Below, one piece after another: positions 20,300 through 29,435 of a stretch of 64,000 bases of DNA (its first letter is position 1; each line of letters opens with the position of its first letter). The notes beneath the pieces are model-generated. The model had not been told where the DNA came from and made no database searches. It saw only the letters and a program-made list of their open reading frames with translations. Source of the stretch: Deltaproteobacteria bacterium (GTDB lineage: Bacteria; Myxococcota; XYA12-FULL-58-9); assembly GCA_016218825.1 (NCBI GenBank), contig JACRCV010000019.1:1-64000 (forward strand). The letters run 5' to 3'. The position numbers and the translations under genes were made by a program.

Positions 20300-20484
20300 C
20301 TGACGTCGTGACCGCCGCAGGACTGACGAGGCAACACCTCCCCCGCTCCGGGGCCGAGTCAACCCGCAGAGTGTGCTCGCCAACAATCGAGCGGCGTTCG
20401 TGAGTGAACAGTGGGTCCGGTTCGATGCCGCGTCAAGGTCGCCCTGGCGCTGCGGTACTCGCCCCCGCGTTCGTCGCCGTCTTG

Positions 20485-21921
20485 CTACTCGAACTCGAGC
20501 TCGTCGACCGTGAGGACGGTGCCGGCGAGCGTGCCGCGGCCCTTGACGAGCTTGCCGGCGGTCAGCGCCGCGAAGAACGCCTCGCTGGTCATGCTCACCT
20601 CGCCGACGGTGCGGAAGCTGACCCCGCCCCCCGATGCGACCATGGTGATACCGAGGACGACCACGCTCTTGGACGCGGCGTCAAAGCTCGTGACCGGGCC
20701 CTGCAGGATGAAGTTGTCGGCGTCGATCGGGTTGCTGCGCCGGTCGATCCGCGTCGCCGTGAGCCCCCCGCCGCTCACGTTCAAGAAGCCGCGGAAGCGC
20801 AGACCGCCGCCGACCGCGAGCTCGCTGAGGCTCGAGAGGCCGTTGAGCTCGGTCTCGCTGCCGACGCCGACGGTCTTGCCCATGAGCGAGAGCGTCATCG
20901 CAACCGGGTCGAGCGCTTCGATGTTCGCCTCGATGCGCAAGCTGTCCTTGATCTCGATCTTGTGCGCCTTGAGCGTGCCGCCGGCCATGATGCCCTCGGC
21001 CTCGACACGCACGTCGTTCGCGAGGTCGGCAGCGACGCCGCCCTCGAGCCGGGTCGCGGTGGTGGTCTCCACCTGCTGGTCACCGACGAAGAAGGTCCCC
21101 GGGTGCGAGGTGAAGCCGCTCATGAACCCCTCGACGTGGAGCTCGCCACCCTCGGCCGCCTCGAACTCGTCGTCCTCGGCGTCCTCGACGTCGACCTCGG
21201 TCGCGACGAGCACGCCCCCGACCAGATCCCCGTGCACCTCGACCAGGATGCCGTTCGCCAGCGTCGACCCGGCCGGCAGGAGGGTGGCGCCGTTGTAGTC
21301 GACGCTCATCGCCCCGATGCTGAAGGTCTTGGCGCCGGTATTGAGCGCGCTGACGACGCCCCGCAGCTCGTCGACGAAGCCGGTGCCGGCGAGCACCTCG
21401 ATGCGGCTCGCGCGAATGTCGTCGGCCACGTCCCGGAGCCCGTGCACCTCGACGTTCGCCCCCACCGTGAGCGCGGCGTAGCCGGCCACGTTGGCATAGA
21501 CGGTGCCGCCGTCGACGACGACCCGCTGCCCGAGGAGCGTGAAGGCGTCCGGCGGCAGGAGCGCCGCGATCGGCCCGCGCGCCTCGTTCTCGATCTCGAC
21601 GCTGTCGGCGACGCCGTCGACCCCGTTGTCGTCGATCGAGCCGTTGACCGTGACGTTCATGCCGTCGTCGAGGCTGGAGGTCGGCTGGCCGCCCTGGTCG
21701 TCGACGATGACGTCGGCGCCGCTGTCGTCGAAGCGCACGCCGTTCACGATCACGCTGCCCTTCGTCATGATCCCGATGGCTACGGCCGAGCCGACGTTGT
21801 TGTTATTGTTGTTATTGTTGTTGCTGGTATTGCCGCTGCCGTCCTTGTCGTCGCTGCAAGCGACCAGCGCGGCCGCGAGAACCAGGCACGCCGTCATTCC
21901 CGAGTGTGTTGTCTGTCGCAT
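20485..21921 (-). CDS. DUF5666-type repeat lipoprotein
   Basis: 478 residues from ATG 21921. Lipobox ALVAC, then an Asn-rich linker of nine consecutive Asn residues. The body is repeated beta-barrel-like units of the DUF5666 kind: GVRFDDSGADVIVDD, DDGMNVTVNGSIDDNGVDG, VVVDGGTVYANVAGY, VEVHGLRD, VEAEGIMAGGTLKAHKIEIK. The unit beginning IMTKGSVIVNG is closely matched by GTMKKGSIIINGVRFDDS in the lipoprotein at 54938. The family is common in secreted proteins and has no established function. Only 34 nt separate it from the upstream P-family gene, so it ends an operon with the genes at 24472 and 21956. It terminates in TVDELEFE, like its paralogue at 54938. Confidence 0.85.
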   Translation of the reverse strand: MRQTTHSGMTACLVLAAALVACSDDKDGSGNTSNNNNNNNNNVGSAVAIGIMTKGSVIVNGVRFDDSGADVIVDDQGGQPTSSLDDGMNVTVNGSIDDNGVDGVADSVEIENEARGPIAALLPPDAFTLLGQRVVVDGGTVYANVAGYAALTVGANVEVHGLRDVADDIRASRIEVLAGTGFVDELRGVVSALNTGAKTFSIGAMSVDYNGATLLPAGSTLANGILVEVHGDLVGGVLVATEVDVEDAEDDEFEAAEGGELHVEGFMSGFTSHPGTFFVGDQQVETTTATRLEGGVAADLANDVRVEAEGIMAGGTLKAHKIEIKDSLRIEANIEALDPVAMTLSLMGKTVGVGSETELNGLSSLSELAVGGGLRFRGFLNVSGGGLTATRIDRRSNPIDADNFILQGPVTSFDAASKSVVVLGITMVASGGGVSFRTVGEVSMTSEAFFAALTAGKLVKGRGTLAGTVLTVDELEFE

Positions 21922-21955
21922 GATGAATACCTCGTGGCCCGATTGGGTCATTTGC

Positions 21956-24421
21956 TCAGCGCAGCCGCACCGGCTGGTTCAAGAGCGAGTTGCCGCTCGA
22001 CGAGCTGATGCTGATGCTCAGGGTGTCCGGGTTCGCAAACGCGACGCCACGGAAGCGCCAGACCCCGAGGGTGTCGGCGAGCGCGCCGCCGATCGAGGCG
22101 CCGCCGAGCGTAGGCCCGGCGAAGATCGCGACGGTCGCGCCCGGCGCGGCCGTGCCCTGGATGTTCCACTGCCGCTTCGACACGACGAGCTCGGCGCGGG
22201 TCACGGTCAACGCCTCGACCGGGACGACGTTGACGTTGACCGTCGCCACGTTGGAGGTGAGCCCGGTCGAGTCGATGAGCTGGTAGCCGAAGGTGTCGAC
22301 ACCCACGAAGCCCGGGGCGGGCGTGTACGCGATCGCGGTCCCGTTGATCGCGACCGTGCCGCTGAACGGCCCGATCGCCGGCGCGATGAGCAAGCTCGAG
22401 ACCGGCGCCGTGAACACGTCGTTCGCGAGCACGTTGACGAGGAGCGTCTGACCGGTCGGGATCGCCCCGGCGTCGCCGACCGCGACCGGGCCGGCGGCTG
22501 CCGGCGGCGCGGCGAAGGTCAACGGGTCGTAGACTTTGCCGGTGACCACGAACTGGTCCATCATGCCGGTGTCGAGGCCGGCCGTGTCGGTCACCCTCAG
22601 GTAGTTGCGGAACCCGGAGGGGTGCGCGGCGTCGGCGATGGTGCTCCCGAGCACCGCGTGGCGGATGAGCGGATTGCCGACGTAACGCAACGTCGAGCCG
22701 GCAGGCCCCGGGAACTTGAGCGCCGGGTCGGTGAGCGCCGGATCGGCGTTGAAGGTGCTCCACTTCAAGAACGGGTTCACCTTGCCGAAGAGCGCGCCGA
22801 TGAAGCCGGCGTCGGGGTTGGTCCCCGCGGTGATGATGCCGACGTCGTCGGTGTAGCGAACCTCGCCGGCGGCGGTCGCGGTGAAGGTCAGGTCGCCGTA
22901 CGGATGCGCGACCGTGTAGGTGCCGGGCTGGTCGACCTTGACCCGATAGCGGATGCGGACGAACACCACCTGGTCGCCGTCGAAGACGTCGCCGAGCGGG
23001 TTGCCGAAGGCAGCTTCGACGGCGAGGATTAGCTTGGCGTCGATGTCGCGCCTTACCGGCACGGTCTGGCGGAAGGCGATGTCGCCCGTGGCGCTCCAGT
23101 AGAACGACTCCGCGCCGACGCCGAGCGCCACCGAGGCCGCGCTCGACGGATCGACGGGCATGGAGATGCACATCGGATCCGCCCCGGGGCAGAGCGTGAG
23201 CTGGACGCCGCCGCCGTCGATGAACAGGCCGGGATTCAACGGGTCCGGCACCGGGACCCGCTCCTGGTACCAGTAGGGGAAGCCGATCGGGTAGCCGTTG
23301 CCCGGCGGAATGGCCGGGGTCACGAGACCGGCCGGAGCGCCGGGGCTCGGCAAGTTGCTCGACGGCGCCGGCCAGTTGGCGGCGCGGTTCACGGCGCCGA
23401 CGGCGCTCACCGGGAGCTCGCTGCTCTCCGGGCCCACCGCCCACAGGTTCTGCACCGGCAGGTTGGTGTAGGTGTAAATGTCATAGCCCAAGGCGGGCGG
23501 GACGTGGACCTTGCCGGTGACGACGAAGAGGTCAGTGTCGGAGACGGTGCGGAAACCGCCCGGCGCGGCGGCGTCCTCGATCTGGATGCGGAAATAGTTG
23601 CGGAAGCCCGACGGATGCGTGGCGTCGGCAATGGCGCTGCCGGTCACGACATGCGGCAGGACGCCGTCGCCTAGATACTGCGCCGTGACGGCGCCGGTGA
23701 GCGGGTCGACGGTCTTGAGCAGCGGGTCGGTCAGCGCCGGGTCGGCGTTGAAGGTGTCCCAGGTGAGGAAGCTCACGATCGTCGGGTCCTGAGGATCGAA
23801 GCCGTTGAGCGCGCCTGCGAACGCCGCGGCCGGGTCGAGCGGGTTGACGCCGCCGATGTCGGCGGTGAGGCGCACGTCCTTGAAGGCGGAGAGGCTCTCG
23901 GCGACGAAGGCCGCCGGGAGGTCGAGGGTGCCGTACGGGTGCAGGATCCGGTAGTGGGCCGGCCCCGGGGCGTCGAAGCGCACCCGCACCCTGGTGAAGA
24001 CGATCTGGTTGTTCGCGACCGGGCTGCCGTCGCCGCCGTAGGCCGCCTCGACCGCGAGCACCAGGAGGGTCCTGCCGCCGGTCACGAGCGGACGGCCCGT
24101 CGCCGTCGCCATGAAGTAGAACGCCTCGGCGCCGAAGCCGGTGGTCGCCGACCAGGCGTTGCCCGGCACCACCGGGTCGAAGAAGCACGGGCCGAGAGTC
24201 ACCGGGTCGGGCGGATCGAGGCAGAGCTCGGTCGCGAGCCCGTTCCCGTCAGAGTAGAAGCCCGGAAAGCCGTGCGGCATGACCGCCGGGTAGGTGGGCG
24301 GAACCGTTGGAGCTCCGAGCGGCGCCGGCGGGCCCACCGCGGACAACGCGGCCAGAGCCGGAGCGGCGCTCAGGCCGGCGGCCAAGAAGAACAGAGGCGC
24401 GAGGTAGCTACGTTGACGCAT
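21956..24421 (-). CDS. Exported WY-motif/Ig-like protein, double-headed (P-family)
   Basis: 821 residues; ATG 24421 has GAGGAGA upstream. Signal peptide to about residue 26 (APALAALSAVGPP). It carries two copies of a ~220-residue head: FPGFYSDGNGLATELCL...AEAFYFMATATG, then FPYWYQERVPV...LTLCPGA...AESFYWSATGD. Each head has VVAxRIRxRV-like strands and a YRI/YTV-HPYG motif. The heads are followed by a Big_9/cadherin-like domain (AIAYTPAPGFVGVDTFGYQL) and a C-terminal ~85-residue domain (LTVTRAELVVSKRQWNI ... QPVRLR). The other P proteins (29436, 30817, 39369) have one head. Not a recognised enzyme; a secreted structural or binding protein. It lies in an operon with the Q lipoprotein upstream. 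Confidence 0.8.
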   Translation of the reverse strand: MRQRSYLAPLFFLAAGLSAAPALAALSAVGPPAPLGAPTVPPTYPAVMPHGFPGFYSDGNGLATELCLDPPDPVTLGPCFFDPVVPGNAWSATTGFGAEAFYFMATATGRPLVTGGRTLLVLAVEAAYGGDGSPVANNQIVFTRVRVRFDAPGPAHYRILHPYGTLDLPAAFVAESLSAFKDVRLTADIGGVNPLDPAAAFAGALNGFDPQDPTIVSFLTWDTFNADPALTDPLLKTVDPLTGAVTAQYLGDGVLPHVVTGSAIADATHPSGFRNYFRIQIEDAAAPGGFRTVSDTDLFVVTGKVHVPPALGYDIYTYTNLPVQNLWAVGPESSELPVSAVGAVNRAANWPAPSSNLPSPGAPAGLVTPAIPPGNGYPIGFPYWYQERVPVPDPLNPGLFIDGGGVQLTLCPGADPMCISMPVDPSSAASVALGVGAESFYWSATGDIAFRQTVPVRRDIDAKLILAVEAAFGNPLGDVFDGDQVVFVRIRYRVKVDQPGTYTVAHPYGDLTFTATAAGEVRYTDDVGIITAGTNPDAGFIGALFGKVNPFLKWSTFNADPALTDPALKFPGPAGSTLRYVGNPLIRHAVLGSTIADAAHPSGFRNYLRVTDTAGLDTGMMDQFVVTGKVYDPLTFAAPPAAAGPVAVGDAGAIPTGQTLLVNVLANDVFTAPVSSLLIAPAIGPFSGTVAINGTAIAYTPAPGFVGVDTFGYQLIDSTGLTSNVATVNVNVVPVEALTVTRAELVVSKRQWNIQGTAAPGATVAIFAGPTLGGASIGGALADTLGVWRFRGVAFANPDTLSISISSSSGNSLLNQPVRLR

Positions 24422-24471
24422 GATTATCTCTCCTCGACTCGAGCGTCGATTGGTGTCTTCAAGGCTGACGA

Positions 24472-26856
24472 TCACGGGGTGGCCACGAACCCAACGCCGG
24501 CGTCGATGCCGACCACCTGCCCGGCTTCGTTGATGCTCATCGCCGCGGTCTGGGCGACCACGGCCGTCACCGGATCGGCGTTGTTGGCCGGAATGGCCGC
24601 GACGTCCCACACGGAAGCCGTGTCGAGCTGGGCACCGCAGATCCGCCCGGCGTTGGTGACGTCGCTCGCCGAGCCCGTCGGCCCCAGGTCCACGGGGCCG
24701 GCGATGAGCGCCGCCGTGATCGGGTCGACCCGCCAGCGCACCGCGTGCACGGCGCCGTTTTGCCCCATCGACTCGCCGACGATGACGCCGCTCTCGTTGA
24801 CGCTGAGCGCCGTCGCCGACTCGTGACCGGGGAGCGTTCCCAGGTCCACCGGGCCCGCGAGCAGGTCGGTCGCGCTCACCTTCCAGGCCACGGCGCGAAC
24901 CACGCCGGCGTGCACCGACGGCGGCATCGCCTGCGCCTCACCGACGACGATCCCGCCCAGGTTGATGGCGCGCGCCGAGCTGTACGGCGTGCTCGCGAAC
25001 TCGCCGGCGACGACGCCGACGTCGAAGGGAGCGGCGACGCTGCCGTCCGCCTGCATCACCCAGATGACGGCGTGCGGCTCGAATGACACGTTCTCGGACT
25101 CACCGGCGATCCAGCCCTGATCGTTGACGTCGTAGGCCGCGCTGAAGCTCGACCTGCCGCCGAGCCCCAACAGCTCCGTCGCGCCGGCCGCATCCCACAT
25201 GACCGCGACGAGCACGCCGGCGGCGTTTAGCGCCTGACCGACGACGTGGCCCATCACGTTGGCGCCGAAGGCGGCGCTGAAGCTTTGGGCGGGGACACCG
25301 GGGAGCGCCGGCAGGCCGGCAGGGGCAGTGGCCACGCCGTCCAAGCCGACCGACCAGGTCACCGCGCTGACCGCCGTCCCGGCCGCGCTCTCGGAGTTGC
25401 CCGCGATGAGCCCGTTGACGGTGATCGCCGCCGGGGCGGTATCAACACCGCCGGCGAGCGGCGCGAGCGCCGCCACGACCGGGAAGGCCGCGAACCGGGT
25501 GTTGTTCAACGGCAGCGCATCCACGAGGTCGAGGATGCCGTCGCCGTCGTCGTCGGTGTCGGCGTTGTTGCCAGCGCCGTCGGCGTCGGTGTCGAGCTGT
25601 TCGGCGGGGTTCGCCGGGAAGGCGTCCTGCGTGAGGCCGGAGGCCAGGATCTCGGCCGCGGTGGCGCCCGGCGCGAAGGCGTCGGGCGCGCCGTCGTTGT
25701 CGGTGTCGCGCGCCGCGATCGCCTGGGTCGGGAAGGCGTCCTGCGTCAGACCGGAGGCTGCGATCTCCGCGGCGCTGGCGCCGACGACGAAGGCGTCGGG
25801 CGCGCCGTCGCCGTCGCTGTCGAGCGCGGCGACCCCCTCGAGCGGGAAGGCGTCGACCAGGTCGGCCACCAGGTCACCGTCGTCATCGACGTCGGCGTTG
25901 TTGCCGATGCCGTCGAGGTCGGTGTCGAGGTGCTCGTTGGCATCGAGCGGCAGGGCATCTGCCGCATCCAGGAAGCCGTCGTTGTCGTCGTCGCTGTCGG
26001 CGTTGTCGCCCGTGCGGTCGCCGTCGGTGTCGAGGTGCTCGGCCGCATCCTTCGGGAAGGCATCGACGGCGTCGGTGAAGAAGTCACCGTCGTCGTCGGC
26101 GTCGTGGTTGTCGCCGGTGCCGTCGTTGTCGGTGTCCTCGAACTCGGTCGCGTCCGTGGGGAAGCGGTCCTGGAGGTCGGGATGAGCGTCGTTGTCGTCG
26201 TCGAGGTCGGCGTTGTTGCCGCGCCCGTCGCTGTCGGTGTCGACCGTCTCGGTCGCGTCGAACGGGAAGCTGTCGGCGACGTCGTCGACGGCGTCGCCGT
26301 CCTCGTCGTCGGAGAGGTCGGCGACGTCCGCGATGCCGTCATCGTCGCCGTCGGCGAGCGTCACGAGGGCGGCCGGCAGCGCCACGGTGTCGAAGGTCCA
26401 CGCCACGCCGTGACCGCGATCGATGGCGATCTCGCCGAGCCGGACCCGGGTGCCGGCGAGCGCGGCGGCGAGCGAAAACGAGGTGCGACCCGAGGCACTG
26501 TCGGCGACCAGGACGCCGTAGGCCTGACCGGTCGCCGGCTCGTGCCGGAAGACGACGACGTAGTCCTCGTTGACCGGCAGGTCGAACGAGAAGCTCGGGT
26601 CGATGTGCGACACCCGGACAGCGGCGGCGACGGCACCGGTCTTGTTGATCGCGGTCGCGGTCACCGAGGCATCGAGCGGCACGAGCAGCGCGGCGGCGCC
26701 GAGCGGCGCGAAGCCGGCGAGCGAGCCGGTGAGCGCCACCTTGGTGGGAGTGACCGGCCCAGGGCCGGGATCGGTCTGCTTGGGTTCGTCGCCACCGCAG
26801 CCCCCGGCCGCCAGCGCCCCGATGATGGTCATCGACCACAAAGTCCGTCGCATCAT
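24472..26856 (-). CDS. TSP3 + HAF-repeat lipoprotein (Q-family)
   Basis: 794 residues; ATG 26856 with GAGGAG eight nt upstream. Lipobox LAAGGC. Residues ~35-150 are the N-terminal module shared with the TSP3 oxidase and peroxidase (FSFDLPVNEDYVVVFR, YGVLVADSASGR, LGEIAIDRGHGVAW). Residues ~155-440 are TSP3 units (DSDGRGNNADLDDDND, DAFPKD), two of them irregular (DAFVVGASAAEIAASGLTQ and its near copy). The rest is HAF extracellular repeats: NGLIAGNSESAAG, NDQGWIAGESENVS, NLGGIVVGEAQAM, NESGVIVGESMGQNGAVHA. HAF repeats probably form a beta-propeller; their function is not established. Gap of 50 nt to the P-family gene downstream. Confidence 0.87.
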   Translation of the reverse strand: MMRRTLWSMTIIGALAAGGCGGDEPKQTDPGPGPVTPTKVALTGSLAGFAPLGAAALLVPLDASVTATAINKTGAVAAAVRVSHIDPSFSFDLPVNEDYVVVFRHEPATGQAYGVLVADSASGRTSFSLAAALAGTRVRLGEIAIDRGHGVAWTFDTVALPAALVTLADGDDDGIADVADLSDDEDGDAVDDVADSFPFDATETVDTDSDGRGNNADLDDDNDAHPDLQDRFPTDATEFEDTDNDGTGDNHDADDDGDFFTDAVDAFPKDAAEHLDTDGDRTGDNADSDDDNDGFLDAADALPLDANEHLDTDLDGIGNNADVDDDGDLVADLVDAFPLEGVAALDSDGDGAPDAFVVGASAAEIAASGLTQDAFPTQAIAARDTDNDGAPDAFAPGATAAEILASGLTQDAFPANPAEQLDTDADGAGNNADTDDDGDGILDLVDALPLNNTRFAAFPVVAALAPLAGGVDTAPAAITVNGLIAGNSESAAGTAVSAVTWSVGLDGVATAPAGLPALPGVPAQSFSAAFGANVMGHVVGQALNAAGVLVAVMWDAAGATELLGLGGRSSFSAAYDVNDQGWIAGESENVSFEPHAVIWVMQADGSVAAPFDVGVVAGEFASTPYSSARAINLGGIVVGEAQAMPPSVHAGVVRAVAWKVSATDLLAGPVDLGTLPGHESATALSVNESGVIVGESMGQNGAVHAVRWRVDPITAALIAGPVDLGPTGSASDVTNAGRICGAQLDTASVWDVAAIPANNADPVTAVVAQTAAMSINEAGQVVGIDAGVGFVATP

Positions 26857-27011
26857 GTTGGAATCTCCTCTTGGAGGTGCTTGCCGAGCGTAACGGTGCT
26901 CACGCGGGAGGGCGGTTCAAGGGCGTGGCCGCCGACTCAGTCGCTATTCGGATCGCCGGTCGGGTCGGCACGCGGGCGCGCGGCGCCCGGGGGACAGGCA
27001 GGCCGCGCCCC

Positions 27012-27038
27012 CACGGCGGTCGCGCTTCGACCGCCGTG
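27012..27038 (-). terminator. Perfect 11-bp hairpin after the Q-family gene
   Basis: CACGGCGGTCG (27012-27022) and CGACCGCCGTG (27028-27038) form a perfect stem with a 5-nt loop, 29 nt past the stop codon at 27067 on the minus strand. No T-run follows, so termination may need Rho. Confidence 0.5.
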
Positions 27039-27066
27039 CTGGGACCGGCTCGGTTGGCGGCACGGC

Positions 27067-29370
27067 TTACGGGGTCAGAACCACCGGCGCGGGCAACGAC
27101 ACGAACGGCGCGTCGCCGTCCGGGGTCGTCGCTGCCGTCACCGCCTCGAACGATCCGACGACCACGCCGCTCTCGCTCACGTTCAACGCCTGGCCGGCCT
27201 TGGAGGTGACGCGCGGCAGGGTCGAGGCCGGCTCGATCGCCGGCTCGGCGAACGCGGCGTTGGCGAAGCCCATGTCCCACGCCGACGGCCCCAGGTTGGT
27301 CGCGTCGGTCCAGCCGGCGATGCGGCCGCGCGCGTTCATGGCCATGGCGCCGCCGTTGGCGGTGACGACCCCGAGCTGCACCGGCGAGCCGGCGCCCGGC
27401 GCCCAGACGAAGGCGTGGGCGACGCCGCCCGCCTGCATCGCCTCGATGACGACCGCGCCCGCGCTCGACGCGCCGTAAGCGGCGCTCGAGGTGTGGCCGG
27501 ACACCGGCAGGCTCAGGCCGACGGCGCTTTGCGCCCCGGCGGCGATCGTGAGATCCCACATGTAGGCGTGCACCGCGCCCGTGGCGGTCGTGGCCTCGCC
27601 GGTGATCCGGCCGCCGGCGTTGATGGCGAAGGCCGCGGCGTAGCCGGTAGGGCCGCTAAGCTGCATCGGGTTGGCCTGGCCGGCGGCGGGGGCGAGCTTC
27701 GCGCCGGTCGTGGGGTTGACGAGCCACACCACCGCGCGGGAGATGCCGGCGCTGTCCTTCGCTTCCCCGACCACCACGCCGACGGCGGCGTGCGTGGTGC
27801 TGTCGGTCATGACCGCGATGTCGTAGGCGGCGCTGGTCGCCGGCGCCGCGGCGCCCGCGAGCGCGCCGAGCTCCGCACCACCGCCCGGCGACGTGCCGGC
27901 GGCGTTCCACAGGATCGCCGAGATGACCCCGGCGACGGTGGCCTCGCCCACCACCAGGTTGTCCTTCGACACGGCGTGGGCGACGCCGTACGCGTTGTCA
28001 CCGGCCGACAGGACCGTCGGGTTGATGGGGCCGCTGCCGACCGTGATGTTCCAGAGGATCGGCCTGAGGGTCAGGGCCCCGCCCGCCGTCGCCGCCGTAT
28101 CCGAATAGCCGACGACGAGCTTCTTCGTGGCGTTGTCGCTCACGTCGAGCGCGGCGCCGGTCTTGGCGTTCGAGAGCCGGCCGAGGCGCATGGCGTCCGA
28201 GTCGTACTGCGCGAAGCGCGACGAGCGCAGCGGGAAGGAGTCGAGGCCGTCGAGCACGCCGTCGCTGTCGTAGTCGGGATCGAGCGGATCGGTCGTCACC
28301 TCGTCGATGTCGAGCATGAAGTCGCCGTCGTCGTCGGTGTCGGCGTTGTTGCCGAGGCCGTCCAGGTCGGTGTCGAGCCACTCGGTGTGGTCCAGTGGTA
28401 AGGCGTCGACCGCGTCGAGGCGCCCGTCACCGTCGCTGTCGGCGGCGAGCGGGTTCGTGCCCCGGGCGAGCTCGGCGGCGTCGGTGAGCGTGTCGCCGTC
28501 GTCGTCGGTGTCGGCGTTGTTGCCGGTGCCGTCGTGGTCGGTGTCGAGGGTCTCGGCCGGGTTCGACGGGAACGCGTCGCCGTTGTCGCCGACACCGTCG
28601 CTGTCGGTGTCGATGGCCTCGGCCGGGTCGAGCGGGAAGGCGTCGGCGCCGTCGAGCGCGCCGTCGCCGTCGGTGTCCCGCAAGAGCGGGTTGGTGCCGG
28701 CCGCGATCTCGGCGGTGTCGGAGACGTTGTCGCCGTCGTCGTCGGTGTCGGCGAGGTTACCGATGGTGTCGCCGTCGGTGTCGCGGATCTCGGCCGGGTC
28801 GAAGGGGAGCTGGTCCCCGACGTCGGGCGTCTGGTCGCTGTCCTGGTCGGCGATGTCGCCGGCGCTGGCGTCGTGGACGCCGTCATGGTCGGCGTCGAGC
28901 CGGATGGCTTCACCCTCGGCGTCGGGAAACGGCAGCGGGTCGTTGGAGCTCGTGGCCTGGCCGAGGCGCAGCTCCACCGCGAGCGTCCCGAGATCGGTCG
29001 TGCCCGGGTCGGGGTGGAAGGCGCGCTTCATGGCGGTCCGGTCCCAGACCAGGATCGCGATCGCCACGCCGCTGCCGTTGCGGAGCTCGAGAAGATAGTC
29101 GTGATCCGACTCGGCCGTGAGGGAGAACGCCGTCTCGCCGGCGGCGAGAGACTGGGCCACCACGTCGGCCCCGTCGCCGTCGATCAAGACCACGCTGAGC
29201 GCCATGGTCGCCGGCACGGCGTCCGCTTCGACGCCGCGCTTGAGCGCGCCGCTCAAGGTCGCCTGCGGCTCCGCCGTCGTCGACTTGGAGTCGCCGCAAG
29301 CGGCGGCGCCCAAGGCCACCGTGATGAGAGAGCCGAGAACCCACGCCGCTCTGCCGTTCAACTGCTTCAT
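27067..29370 (-). CDS. TSP3 + HAF-repeat lipoprotein (Q-family)
   Basis: 767 residues from ATG 29370 (MKQLNGRAAW), AAGGAG eight nt upstream; the frame is open far upstream but that part is out of register with the real gene there. Lipobox GAAAC. Shared N-terminal module at ~35-150 (AFSLTAESDHDYLLELR, IAILVWD, LGTLAVELRLG). TSP3 units at ~155-385 (DTDGDTIGNLADTDDDGDNV, DAFPLDPAE). The HAF-like half has irregular repeats (KDNLVVGEATVAG, NAGGRITGEATTATGAVHA, NARGRIAGWTDATN, NVSESGVVVGSFEAV). Closing DAPFVSLPAPVVL resembles the ends of the genes at 24472 and 37256. Last gene of an operon with the P genes at 30817 and 29436. Confidence 0.87.
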   Translation of the reverse strand: MKQLNGRAAWVLGSLITVALGAAACGDSKSTTAEPQATLSGALKRGVEADAVPATMALSVVLIDGDGADVVAQSLAAGETAFSLTAESDHDYLLELRNGSGVAIAILVWDRTAMKRAFHPDPGTTDLGTLAVELRLGQATSSNDPLPFPDAEGEAIRLDADHDGVHDASAGDIADQDSDQTPDVGDQLPFDPAEIRDTDGDTIGNLADTDDDGDNVSDTAEIAAGTNPLLRDTDGDGALDGADAFPLDPAEAIDTDSDGVGDNGDAFPSNPAETLDTDHDGTGNNADTDDDGDTLTDAAELARGTNPLAADSDGDGRLDAVDALPLDHTEWLDTDLDGLGNNADTDDDGDFMLDIDEVTTDPLDPDYDSDGVLDGLDSFPLRSSRFAQYDSDAMRLGRLSNAKTGAALDVSDNATKKLVVGYSDTAATAGGALTLRPILWNITVGSGPINPTVLSAGDNAYGVAHAVSKDNLVVGEATVAGVISAILWNAAGTSPGGGAELGALAGAAAPATSAAYDIAVMTDSTTHAAVGVVVGEAKDSAGISRAVVWLVNPTTGAKLAPAAGQANPMQLSGPTGYAAAFAINAGGRITGEATTATGAVHAYMWDLTIAAGAQSAVGLSLPVSGHTSSAAYGASSAGAVVIEAMQAGGVAHAFVWAPGAGSPVQLGVVTANGGAMAMNARGRIAGWTDATNLGPSAWDMGFANAAFAEPAIEPASTLPRVTSKAGQALNVSESGVVVGSFEAVTAATTPDGDAPFVSLPAPVVLTP

Positions 29371-29435
29371 CGCTGTCGCTCCTTTATCCCTGAATGTTCG
29401 TGATAGACCTGAAAGTGAGATCATCGGGCGCGCCC

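Noticed and set aside
25246-28401. Long plus-strand open frame across two Q-family genes
   Set aside because: It crosses two genes and their terminator hairpin and has no recognisable protein features.
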